Program-made: the position numbers and the translations under genes
From: an uncultured Cellulosilyticum sp.
GTDB lineage: Bacteria > Bacillota > Clostridia > Lachnospirales > Cellulosilyticaceae
Assembly (NCBI GenBank): GCA_934725855.1
Contig: CAKVCL010000014.1
Span: forward strand, 1-64,000
Length of the DNA stretch: 64,000 bases
Direction: 5' to 3'
The notes under the pieces: generated by a model
What the model saw: only the letters and a program-made list of their open reading frames with translations
Told to the model about the DNA's origin: nothing
The model's database searches: none
Part shown: positions 33,695 to 41,936 of the stretch, one piece after another
How the letters are laid out: the number at the start of each line of letters is the position of its first letter
How positions within the stretch are numbered: position 1 is the first letter of the stretch

Positions 33695-35197
33695 ATGAAT
33701 TATGTAAGAGATGGTATTAAAACCTTCACACTTCTTATCGTTTCTACGCTCCTTGCATATCTTTATTTTATCTCAACAGGGCACACAACTAATATTGCTA
33801 CACTTTATGTACTTTACGTTTTTCTTGTGGCTAGATTCACTTCTGGCTATATTTGGTGCATTGTTGCTTCTATTGGAGGTATGTTAGGGGTAAACTATAT
33901 GTTTACTTACCCTTATTTTGCTTTTAACTTTACATTGAGCGGCTATCCTCTCACCTTTATTGGTATGGTTATCATTGCTATTATTACAAGCACTCTTACA
34001 GCTCATACCAAAGAACAGGCACGTGCTAAAGCTTTACGTGAAGCCTATTTAAGTAAGCTTAATGATATTAACAAAGAGCTTCTTATAGCCGAGCATACAG
34101 AGCAAATTATTTCACTTATTTTAAATTACATCACAAGCTCTGCTGACATTTCTTGTGCTTTTTATAAAGAAGACCCCATTACAGGGACTCGCCCTGAATT
34201 TTTACTTATTAAACCAGAAGATGAAGCTGTTTTTACTTCAGATTATGAACAAGCCGTAGCTCATCTTGCTTATGTTTCACAAAAACCAATGGGAATGGAA
34301 GCTAATAATACGGATTCAAATTGCTTCTATTTTCCTATTATCTCTCATAATCATATTTGGGGACTTCTGGCACTTCTTTCAAAGGATAATCCTTTTTTCG
34401 TAAAAGAAAATTTTAACTTTCTTACACTTACAGTAACTCAAATGGCTCTAGCATTAGAAAGACAAAACTTATTTGATGAGCACCATAAGCTTGCTCTTGA
34501 AAGTGAAAAGGAAAAGATGCGTGCTAACTTGCTTCGTGCGGTTTCTCATGATCTTAGAACTCCATTAACCAGTATCATCGGTGCCAGTGCAGCTTATATT
34601 GAAAATACAGATCAGCTTAAAGAAGAAGAGAAACTCGATCTCATTACCCATATTTATGAAGATTCTAATTGGCTCTTACATATGGTCGAAAATCTTCTTT
34701 CTGTAACACGCATTGTCAAAGAAACAGCTAAAGTGATTAAAAGTCCTGAACTTTTGGAGGAAGTCATTTCAGAAGCAGTTAGTAGGGTGAAAAAACGGTG
34801 TCCTGAAGGACTTGTACATGTTACGATTCCTGATGAAATGATTATCGTCCCTATGGACGCCACTTTAATTGAACAAGTCATTATTAATCTAGTTGAAAAT
34901 GCCATTAAACACGCTCACACTGACAAGCCTATTTTAGTTACAGCGCACCTAAACAATCGTTTGGTCACTATTGATGTTATTGATGAGGGTATCGGCATTC
35001 CTGAAAACAAATTAGCTACTATATTTGATGGTTATACCTTAGATTCCAACCAAAGTAGTGATACAACTAAAGGCATTGGCATTGGTTTATCCATCTGCAA
35101 AACCATTATTTCTGCCCATAGCGGCACCATCACAGCTAAAAATTTAGACAAAGGGGTTATGTTTAGCTTCTCTCTCCCCCTAGAACAAACAGATTAG
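33695..35197 (+). CDS. KdpD-like sensor histidine kinase lacking the N-terminal KdpD and USP domains
   Basis: 500 residues. Four closely spaced N-terminal membrane helices (~10-105) match the DUF4118/KdpD membrane region. A GAF-like segment (~130-260) follows. The kinase core has the H-box RAVSHDLRTPLTSIIGASAA (phospho-His), N-box VIINLVENAIKHA, and G-boxes DEGIGIPENKL and GIGIGLSICKTI. Full KdpD is ~890 residues with a turgor/K-sensing N-terminus; here it is missing from the start. An upstream TATAAT at 33638-33643 may be the promoter. It is 7 bp before its response regulator gene. No kdpABC is in the window, so control of potassium uptake is uncertain. Confidence 0.88.
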   Translation: MNYVRDGIKTFTLLIVSTLLAYLYFISTGHTTNIATLYVLYVFLVARFTSGYIWCIVASIGGMLGVNYMFTYPYFAFNFTLSGYPLTFIGMVIIAIITSTLTAHTKEQARAKALREAYLSKLNDINKELLIAEHTEQIISLILNYITSSADISCAFYKEDPITGTRPEFLLIKPEDEAVFTSDYEQAVAHLAYVSQKPMGMEANNTDSNCFYFPIISHNHIWGLLALLSKDNPFFVKENFNFLTLTVTQMALALERQNLFDEHHKLALESEKEKMRANLLRAVSHDLRTPLTSIIGASAAYIENTDQLKEEEKLDLITHIYEDSNWLLHMVENLLSVTRIVKETAKVIKSPELLEEVISEAVSRVKKRCPEGLVHVTIPDEMIIVPMDATLIEQVIINLVENAIKHAHTDKPILVTAHLNNRLVTIDVIDEGIGIPENKLATIFDGYTLDSNQSSDTTKGIGIGLSICKTIISAHSGTITAKNLDKGVMFSFSLPLEQTD

Positions 35198-35204
35198 AAA
35201 GGAT

Positions 35205-35912
35205 GTGCTAAAAATGAGTGCAAAAGTTAATATATTAATTGTAGAAGATGAAAAAAACATTAGTACTTTTATAGCCACTACATTAAAAAGTAATGAATAT
35301 AAAGTCATAGAATGTCAAACAGGTAGCGAAGCCCTATCTATTACCACTTCTCATTGCCCTGATTTAATATTGCTAGACTTGGGACTTCCTGATATTGATG
35401 GTATTACCGTTCTTAAATCTATCCGAGGTTGGTCAACGGTTCCTATTATCATTATTTCAGCTAGAACCCAAGAAAAAGAAAAGGTGTACGCGCTAGATGC
35501 AGGTGCTGATGACTATATTACCAAGCCCTTTGGTACTTCTGAACTTCTTGCCCGTATCCGCACCGCTTTAAGACATAGTTCTAAAAGAAGCACTAATCAC
35601 ATTTTTACTGCTAAAAATCTATCCATTGATTTTGATAAACGTATGATTACAGTTGATGAGGTGGAAGTTCACCTCACTCAAATTGAATTTAAATTAGTTT
35701 CACTTTTAGCACAAAATGCTGGTAAAGTGCTTACTTATGATTACATTATCACCTCTATCTGGGGCCCTTATGCTGATAAAAACAATCAAATTTTACGTGT
35801 TAATATGGCTAATATTCGAAGAAAGCTTGAAAAAAATCCTGGTGATCCACAGTTTATATTCACCGAAGTAGGTGTCGGTTATCGAATGATTGAAGAGGAT
35901 ACCACTAATTAG
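35205..35912 (+). CDS. KdpE-like OmpR-family response regulator
   Basis: 235 residues: receiver domain (~8-120; acidic pair EDE, phospho-Asp in PDLILLDLGLPDIDG, Lys in DYITKPFG) and winged-helix DNA-binding domain (~135-232; VEVHLTQIEFKLVSLLAQN, RVNMANIRRKLEKNP, GVGYRM). The KdpE branch is indicated by NQILRVNMANIRRKLE and the LAQNAGKVLTYDYII block. It is paired with the sensor kinase 7 bp upstream. The start at 35205 gives MLKMSAKVN; the internal ATG at 35214 is also possible. Confidence 0.9.
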   Translation: MLKMSAKVNILIVEDEKNISTFIATTLKSNEYKVIECQTGSEALSITTSHCPDLILLDLGLPDIDGITVLKSIRGWSTVPIIIISARTQEKEKVYALDAGADDYITKPFGTSELLARIRTALRHSSKRSTNHIFTAKNLSIDFDKRMITVDEVEVHLTQIEFKLVSLLAQNAGKVLTYDYIITSIWGPYADKNNQILRVNMANIRRKLEKNPGDPQFIFTEVGVGYRMIEEDTTN

Positions 35913-35966
35913 CTTCCCAAATTCCATTTTATAATATATTTTCCATGCCTAGGTTTAAGTAACCAC

Positions 35967-36012
35967 AATAAAAGACGTACCATACTCACTCATGAGTTGT
36001 ACGTCTTTTATT
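35967..36012. terminator. Bidirectional terminator between the response regulator and pyk
   Basis: Fourteen-bp perfect stem AATAAAAGACGTAC (35967-35980) with 35999-36012; the 18-nt loop includes ACTCATGAGT. A/T tracts lie on both sides. Confidence 0.85.
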
Positions 36013-36046
36013 GTTCATTAAAAATAGATATGATATATCGTTTACT

Positions 36047-37789
36047 TTACCCATTACATGAAACTGTACCTGTTTCACCATCTAAGTTAACAATTGCACC
36101 TGATTTTAATATATCTGTTGCATATTGAGCGCCTAAAATAGCTGGCATATCCAAACTTAATGCGACTACGGCTGCATGTGAATTAATGCCATCCTGTTCA
36201 ACGATTATGCCAGCAGCCTGTTTGAGCTCCTCCATAATATGATTGCTTGTTTCAGGCACAACTAAAATATCTCCTGCCTTAAAGTTTTTCTTTACCTCTT
36301 CTTCTGTTTTACAAACACAAAGGCTAGCACAAACGCTTTTCTTGATAATACCTTGCCCTTTAAGTAAAATATGACCTACTACATGAACCTTAATGATATT
36401 CGTTGTGCCTGATATGCCAAGAGGCACCCCTGCTGTAATAACGGCTAATTCACCAGATTTTACATAACCTGCTTGTTCTGCTTCCGATACAGCATCTTCA
36501 AATAACTCATCCGTATTATTTTCTTCCTTAATCATAAGAGGAAGAACTCCCCAAGACAAATTCATCTGACGATACACATGCTCATAAGTCGTACAGCCAA
36601 TAATAGGGCACTCTGGTCGATACTTAGAAATCATTCTAGCTGTTTTACCTGATTTAGTCACCGTTACAATGGCTGCTGCATTTAAATCATGAGCTGTTGT
36701 ACATGTGGCATGAGAAATGGCATTCGTTACATCCTTATTCTCATTAGCTTCTCTTTTCTTAAAGGCTGCTTTATAATCAATATCTGCCTCTGCACTTCCT
36801 GCGATTTTAACCATTGTCATTAAGGCTTCCACTGGATATTTACCAGCTGCTGTTTCACCAGAAAGCATAATCGCACTTGTGCCATCATATATAGCATTTG
36901 CAACATCCGTCGCTTCCGCCCTTGTTGGTCTTGGATTTTTCATCATAGAATCCAGCATCTGCGTCGCCGTAATCACCTGTTTTCCTGCATTGTAAACCTT
37001 CTTTATAATCATCTTTTGAATAACGGGAACCTCTTGAATAGGAATCTCAACGCCCATATCCCCACGCGCCACCATAATGCCATCTGATACCCTAATAATC
37101 TCATCTATATTGCGAACACCTTGCATATTTTCAATCTTAGCAATAATGTTCATTGTATTGCAGTTATACTCACTTAGAATCTTTCTAATCTCTAAAATAT
37201 CCTCAGCACACCTTGTAAAAGAAGCCGCAATAAAATCAAAACCTTGCTCAATACCAAAAATAATATCCTGCCTGTCCTTCTCACTAATAAAAGGCATTGA
37301 CAGCTGTACATTAGGAACATTTACACCCTTCATCTGAGAGATTAGTCCCCCATTTTGAACCAAACAAATGATATCTGTATCCGTTAAACGCATGACTTTT
37401 AATTCAATCAACCCATCATCAATTAAAATCTTATCCCCTACTGATACATCTTTGATTAAATTCTTATAAGAAATAGAAACACACTGATTATCTCCTATAA
37501 TCTCTCTAGTGGTTAATACAAACTCTTGCCCCTCTTCAATCATAATTGGATTTTCCTTTAGCTTTCCAATCCGAATCTCAGGTCCCTTAGTATCTAATAG
37601 TGTAGCAATCGGCAAATGAAGCTCCTCTCGAAAACGCTTCACACGCTCCATATTTCTCTCATGCTGTTTATAATCTCCATGTGAAAAATTAAACCGAGTT
37701 ACATTCATCCCCTCAATCATAAGACGTTTTAAAACCTGATCATCATCTGTAGCTGGTCCTAATGTGCAAATAATCTTTGTTTTATTCAT
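36047..37789 (-). CDS. pyk: Pyruvate kinase with extra C-terminal PEP-utiliser domain
   Basis: Glycolytic enzyme making ATP and pyruvate from PEP. N-terminal TKIICTLGPATDD, active-site IIAKIENMQGVRNIDEII (catalytic Lys), MVARGDMGVEIP and ITATQMLDSMMKNPRPTRAEATDVANAI are all present. Residues 1-475 make the normal enzyme. The last ~90 residues (GDILVVPETSNHIMEELKQA, GINSHAAVVALSLDMPAI, VNLDGETG) are the mobile phosphohistidine-type domain found in Bacillus and clostridial enzymes. Here the His lies in NSHAA rather than THAA/TCHAA. Ribosome binding site AGAGG. Monocistronic. Confidence 0.95.
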   Translation of the reverse strand: MNKTKIICTLGPATDDDQVLKRLMIEGMNVTRFNFSHGDYKQHERNMERVKRFREELHLPIATLLDTKGPEIRIGKLKENPIMIEEGQEFVLTTREIIGDNQCVSISYKNLIKDVSVGDKILIDDGLIELKVMRLTDTDIICLVQNGGLISQMKGVNVPNVQLSMPFISEKDRQDIIFGIEQGFDFIAASFTRCAEDILEIRKILSEYNCNTMNIIAKIENMQGVRNIDEIIRVSDGIMVARGDMGVEIPIQEVPVIQKMIIKKVYNAGKQVITATQMLDSMMKNPRPTRAEATDVANAIYDGTSAIMLSGETAAGKYPVEALMTMVKIAGSAEADIDYKAAFKKREANENKDVTNAISHATCTTAHDLNAAAIVTVTKSGKTARMISKYRPECPIIGCTTYEHVYRQMNLSWGVLPLMIKEENNTDELFEDAVSEAEQAGYVKSGELAVITAGVPLGISGTTNIIKVHVVGHILLKGQGIIKKSVCASLCVCKTEEEVKKNFKAGDILVVPETSNHIMEELKQAAGIIVEQDGINSHAAVVALSLDMPAILGAQYATDILKSGAIVNLDGETGTVSCNG

Positions 37790-37899
37790 ATCCCCAAACC
37801 TCTTTTTTTGATTTATTAATTAGCATCTAAATTGTATCACGATTGCCCTTTTACATAGGGAATAATGACGATTCTTAGCAACTTCTTTATTTTCTGCCT

Positions 37900-37949
37900 T
37901 CAAACCTGTCCCATGTTGCAACTTCTTTCCTTACGTCAGACCTGTCCCC
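37900..37949. repeat. Two REP-like units upstream of pyk
   Basis: TCAAACCTGTCCCA (37900-37913, diverged) and GTCAGACCTGTCCCC (37935-37949), same orientation, 35 bp apart with ACTTCTTTCC-like filler, a spacing similar to the 23271-23428 array. They lie in the 239-bp gap between pyk and the histidine kinase gene. Confidence 0.8.
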
Positions 37950-37958
37950 TCTTCATAT

Positions 37959-38003
37959 AAAAAAACTACGTAGCAAGCTTTTGGCTTAGTACGTAGTTTT
38001 TTT
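37959..38003 (-). terminator. Terminator of the two-component operon
   Basis: Stem AAAAAAACTACGTA (37959-37972) with TACGTAGTTTTTTT (37990-38003) and an inner AAGC/GCTT pairing. It ends the histidine kinase transcript, 26 bp past the stop codon. Confidence 0.88.
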
Positions 38004-38028
38004 ATTACCTATTAATAAATTGTGCTTA

Positions 38029-40209
38029 TTACATTTCTTCAACAGGTGTCTTTTGCAAAAGCAATTCGTCCATTTCTGCTTTTGGTACTTTGACGGTTAC
38101 CTTAAATAAATCTCCATCAATTGTAATCTCTAACATGCCTTGTTGTAAAATGAGTAGGCTTTGGGCAATGGCTAATCCCAAGCCTGAGCCTTCTGTTGTT
38201 CTTGAGGTATCTCCTCTTACAAATCTTTCGGTTAGTTCATTAGGGTCTATATTGAGTGCTTCCTTAGAAATATTTTTTATGGTGCAATATCCATAATTGT
38301 CCTTGCTATATACTTCGATGTAAACTCTTGTATGTGGCATGGCGTATTTGCACACATTGGATAATAAGTTTTCGATAACACGCCACATATGTCTGCCATC
38401 GCCGTAAGTATAAACTTCTTCCATTTTATCGGTGACTACCATCAGTCCTGCAAGCTCTAATCGGTCTTGATATTCCCCTAGTGCTTGTCCTATAAGTTCA
38501 TCAAAACGTAAAATCTGAATATCTGCTTTTAGATTTCCTGTCACTGCTTTAGAAGCTTCCACCAAATCTTCAACTAATTGTTTAAGTCTATGGCTCCTTT
38601 CGTCTAAAACATTAATATATTCTTTAGCCATCTTATTTTCTATGTTCTCACCTTTTAATAGGTCAATATAACTGATAATAGAGGTTAAAGGTGTTTTTAA
38701 ATCATGAGATACATTAGTAATCAGTTCTGTTTTTAACCGTTCACTTTTAATGGATTCTCCAACTGCCTTCTCTAATCCATCTCCCATAGAATTGACTGTT
38801 TGAGCCATTTCATCAAACATAGGAAGTGTAGGCCCTAGTTCTACTTTTCTATCTAGTTCCCCTTCTGTAATGGCTTTTGCCACTTTAAATATCTTTCTAT
38901 AATCTACTAACAGTTTGATCAAGAATACCCCACCAAGCAAGTTCCAGCCTATAATAAAAATCCACGCTACAATTTCATGCCTAAAGTAATACCTAAAGTA
39001 AAGCCTTACGCCTAAACTAAATATTAAATAATCTACCAAACTATTTATCATAATCACTAGGATAATGATAAGGGTTGTCTTGGTTTTACTTCCTGCTGTC
39101 GTATACAAATCTCGGGCTAATCTATACCCCCACATCTGTTCTAAAAATGTTCTACTTTTGATATGTCTTACCCAGCTTGAAATAACTGCTAGTTCTAGTA
39201 ATGTAGGAATCATACTTAATACAAAAAATAAAATGATACCTAGAGTCTTATACCTTATTCCTTGTAAACTCACATTCATAACGGGTGACGGTGTACCAAT
39301 CATAAATCCTATACTAAATAAATATAACATCACCCCTAATCCAGCTATTGCTAACTGGACTTCAATAGGTAGTTTATCAAACTGAGAGTACCTGCTCTTT
39401 TTTTCTTTATCTTCACTAGTTTCTTCAGCATACTCCGTGACAAGCACCCAATAAATAAGTAGTACAATATCTAAAATAACTGCAGCCACACACATATTAT
39501 AAAAATTACTTTTTTGCTTTTCAGATCTCATGGCATAATGATAACCTACATAAAAGTCATCCCCTGGAACAAGTTCTTTTTTTAATGCCATATAAATTCT
39601 GTAATTACTCTGCCCTTCAAACACTTCCCCAGCATAATAATTCATATCCATAGCATATTGGTCACTATAGTAAGAAATCTGATGCGGTGAACCATATTTT
39701 AAATTTAAAATATAATACCCATTACCAATCAAATAATTCGAACGATTGGTAAGTTCCCTCATCATTTCCTCTGTGCTGCTACCTTCCATATTCGTCAGGT
39801 ATCTTCCCGTCGTTACATCAATCGCAAAGTAATCTAAATTTTTATTAGTTAATACCAGTTCATTTTGAATGGTACTATAATAATTCCTTCGATCTGCTAA
39901 AATGCCTTCTACTGCTTCTTGCTCCGTCATCTCTTTTCCTGAATTTTCAATGAACCTATCAATTTGCTCCTGGGTCACTTCAGAAAAAATCTTCTCTTCA
40001 TCATAGCGTACAATCCAGTCCCTTACATAACCTGCTTTCTTTACAAAAAGCTCCCTAAACTCCGTACTATCAAAATAGCTTTCCTGTTCTGGAATCTCTA
40101 TCATTCCTACAATACTTAAGATAATTACAAAGGTCGTTACATAGATTCCAACTTTAACAAACCATTTTAAAAATCTATTACGCATCAGTTTTTTCAACCA
40201 AGTATCCAC
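38029..40209 (-). CDS. Multi-pass sensor histidine kinase
   Basis: 726 residues. One membrane helix (~17-37), an extracytoplasmic sensor region (~40-225), then about six further helices (~228-440), a HAMP-like linker (ITEGELDRKVELGPTLPMFD) and a HisKA-HATPase core: H-box LITNVSHDLKTPLTSIISYI, N-box VIENLLSNVCKYA, G-box GSGLGLAIAQSLL. The long membrane part is unlike KdpD. The start is GTG at 40209 behind GGGGA, overlapping the response-regulator gene by 32 bp; an ATG eight codons later is possible. Signal unknown. It resembles sensors of antimicrobial peptides or envelope stress only in general layout. Confidence 0.88.
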   Translation of the reverse strand: MDTWLKKLMRNRFLKWFVKVGIYVTTFVIILSIVGMIEIPEQESYFDSTEFRELFVKKAGYVRDWIVRYDEEKIFSEVTQEQIDRFIENSGKEMTEQEAVEGILADRRNYYSTIQNELVLTNKNLDYFAIDVTTGRYLTNMEGSSTEEMMRELTNRSNYLIGNGYYILNLKYGSPHQISYYSDQYAMDMNYYAGEVFEGQSNYRIYMALKKELVPGDDFYVGYHYAMRSEKQKSNFYNMCVAAVILDIVLLIYWVLVTEYAEETSEDKEKKSRYSQFDKLPIEVQLAIAGLGVMLYLFSIGFMIGTPSPVMNVSLQGIRYKTLGIILFFVLSMIPTLLELAVISSWVRHIKSRTFLEQMWGYRLARDLYTTAGSKTKTTLIIILVIMINSLVDYLIFSLGVRLYFRYYFRHEIVAWIFIIGWNLLGGVFLIKLLVDYRKIFKVAKAITEGELDRKVELGPTLPMFDEMAQTVNSMGDGLEKAVGESIKSERLKTELITNVSHDLKTPLTSIISYIDLLKGENIENKMAKEYINVLDERSHRLKQLVEDLVEASKAVTGNLKADIQILRFDELIGQALGEYQDRLELAGLMVVTDKMEEVYTYGDGRHMWRVIENLLSNVCKYAMPHTRVYIEVYSKDNYGYCTIKNISKEALNIDPNELTERFVRGDTSRTTEGSGLGLAIAQSLLILQQGMLEITIDGDLFKVTVKVPKAEMDELLLQKTPVEEM

Positions 40210-40873
40210 TTCCCCACACCACCTTTATATATTTAGGCTCTTTTGGATTAATCTCTATTTTTTCTCTTAATCTTCTAATATGAACAGCTACTGTATTTTC
40301 AGGTGCAAAAGGTGTATCATGCCAAACATTTTCATAAATTTGATGCATAGATAACACTTTACCCATATTACTCATTAAATAAACTAAAATCTTATACTCT
40401 GTAGGCGTTAACCTTACAATTTCGCCATCCAAATAAACTGTTCCACTTTGCGTATCCACACTTAATCCACCTGTTACAAGTGTCTGAGGTTTTTGCTCTA
40501 ATGCACCTAAAGTCACATATCTTCTAAGCTGTGACTTCACTCTAGCTAATAACTCTAATGTATTAAAAGGTTTGGTCACATAATCGTCTGCTCCAAAGTT
40601 AAGACCCGCAATCTTATCTGTGTCTTCACTTTTAGCAGATAAAATAATAATAGGAATATTTTTTTCCTGCCTAATTTTTAATGTGGTAGAAAGCCCATCT
40701 AGTCCTGGCATCATAACATCTAATAAAATAAGATGAATTTCTTTCTTTTTAATAATCTCTAAAGCTTCTAACCCATTATAGGCTTTAACAACTTGATACC
40801 CTTCCTTTTGCAAATGTAACGCAATAGAATTTACAATAAGCGGATCATCATCACATACTAAAATGGTATACAT
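40178..40873 (-). CDS. OmpR-family response regulator
   Basis: 231 residues from the ATG at 40873 (GGAGG upstream; the TTG at 40888 lies in that site). Receiver domain: ILVCDDDPLI, HLILLDVMMPGLDG (phospho-Asp), DDYVTKPFN. Winged helix: RLTPTEYKILVYLMSNMGK, VHIRRLREKIEINPKEPKYIKVVWGSGY. It is translated ahead of, and overlapping, its kinase gene. Targets unknown. Confidence 0.92.
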   Translation of the reverse strand: MYTILVCDDDPLIVNSIALHLQKEGYQVVKAYNGLEALEIIKKKEIHLILLDVMMPGLDGLSTTLKIRQEKNIPIIILSAKSEDTDKIAGLNFGADDYVTKPFNTLELLARVKSQLRRYVTLGALEQKPQTLVTGGLSVDTQSGTVYLDGEIVRLTPTEYKILVYLMSNMGKVLSMHQIYENVWHDTPFAPENTVAVHIRRLREKIEINPKEPKYIKVVWGSGYLVEKTDA

Positions 40874-40914
40874 ATTCTTATCCTCCAAATCTTATCTCAC
40901 GAATGAATTTACAA

Positions 40915-41271
40915 TTAACCTTGTCCAAAAAACTTATCTTTGATTACTTTTAGAGCAGTGTCAATCAACTCTCCTAACACTAAAATACCAAACAGTTTAG
41001 GATATTTAAATGGTGTATATAGAAATATTCCTATACTTAAAACTAAAAATAATAATGTCAAAATCAAAATAGGCCATTTTAACTCTTCATCAAGCATAGT
41101 AAGCAAACTACTTTCTATATACGCTTCATAGTGCAGATTCATTAATCTATCGATTATAAAAAATGCCCAAAAAACATAGGATTTTTGACTATATGTATAA
41201 AGATACATGATTAAAATTGTAATATACGTAATCATTACGACTACGATCGGAAATTTTTCCTCTTTTTCCAT
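40915..41271 (-). CDS. Small membrane protein of unknown function
   Basis: 118 residues with three hydrophobic stretches (residues ~8-26, ~30-40 and ~66-86) and a charged C-terminus ALKVIKDKFFGQG. I do not recognise a family. GGGAG precedes ATG. It lies 42 bp upstream of the two-component genes on the same strand and may be co-transcribed as an accessory or sensor-coupled membrane protein, but this rests on position only. Confidence 0.5.
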   Translation of the reverse strand: MEKEEKFPIVVVMITYITILIMYLYTYSQKSYVFWAFFIIDRLMNLHYEAYIESSLLTMLDEELKWPILILTLLFLVLSIGIFLYTPFKYPKLFGILVLGELIDTALKVIKDKFFGQG

Positions 41272-41414
41272 AAAATTCTCCCACCCATCTACATAATCTT
41301 TATCTATACATTACTTTTATACTACTCTCAGCCTAAACTATAGCTCTATTGTATGAAGTCTCTATTAACAATATAAAGATTTTTGCTTCTCAAAAATATT
41401 ATTATATCATCCAC

Positions 41415-41573
41415 TTATTCACATTTATATATTTCACAATTTATCCACAGATTTAAATTACTTTTCCTCAAATTTTCCTATTTATTTTAGATTAATCCAC
41501 AAATTTATGTTTTCTATCAACATTTTGTGAATAACTTTATGCAATATGTGAATTGTTTTCAATTTTATCCACA
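41415..41573. promoter_or_regulatory. Cluster of DnaA-box-like 9-mers upstream of adhE
   Basis: Two perfect TTATCCACA boxes (41441-41449, 41565-41573), TTATTCACA at 41415-41423, its inverse TGTGAATAA at 41526-41534 and TAATCCACA at 41493-41501, plus weaker TGTGAATTG at ~41547, all within 160 bp of very AT-rich DNA. No dnaA or dnaN is near. The remainder of the 665-bp gap (41272-41936) holds the adhE promoter and Rex-like site and nothing else I can see. Confidence 0.6.
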
Positions 41574-41774
41574 TAGTCAAACTTATTATTTTATGTGCTT
41601 CTTAAAAATATTATTCATTCACCCTTCATCCATCCTTTTGTTTACTTTTTAACAGTGTACCATATCCCCATGCACTGATCCAAATATTAGCTCCCTACCT
41701 TATTCTTAATTTGTCTTATAAATTAAACCTTTTTCAATCTTACATATTATACCTATATTTACTTTATTTTATGA

Positions 41775-41804
41775 TTGACAAATAAATAACAGGCATGCTA
41801 TGAT
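41775..41804 (+). promoter_or_regulatory. Sigma-A promoter of adhE
   Basis: TTGACA (41775-41780), 18-bp spacer, TATGAT (41799-41804). The leader to the ATG at 41937 is about 125 nt. Confidence 0.65.
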
Positions 41805-41862
41805 GCAAATAGAATAAAAAAAATAATATTATTCTATACAGTTATTTATTTTTTCTTATATT

Positions 41863-41880
41863 TTGTTAAATTAATAACAA
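41863..41880 (+). promoter_or_regulatory. Rex operator upstream of adhE
   Basis: TTGTTAAATTAATAACAA matches the Rex consensus TTGTTAA-N4-TTAACAA except for one base in the right half. Rex is the NADH/NAD+-sensing repressor that controls adhE in many Firmicutes. The site lies in the leader, ~55 bp past the likely start of transcription. Confidence 0.7.
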
Positions 41881-41936
41881 CCTATAAGAAAACTTAAACT
41901 CATATAACTTACAAATTTTAAGGGAGGCTATTTACG

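Noticed and set aside
41272..41936. Chromosomal origin oriC at the DnaA-box cluster
   Set aside because: No dnaA, dnaN, recF or rpmH genes are adjacent and gene strands do not diverge here; kept only as a DnaA-box cluster.
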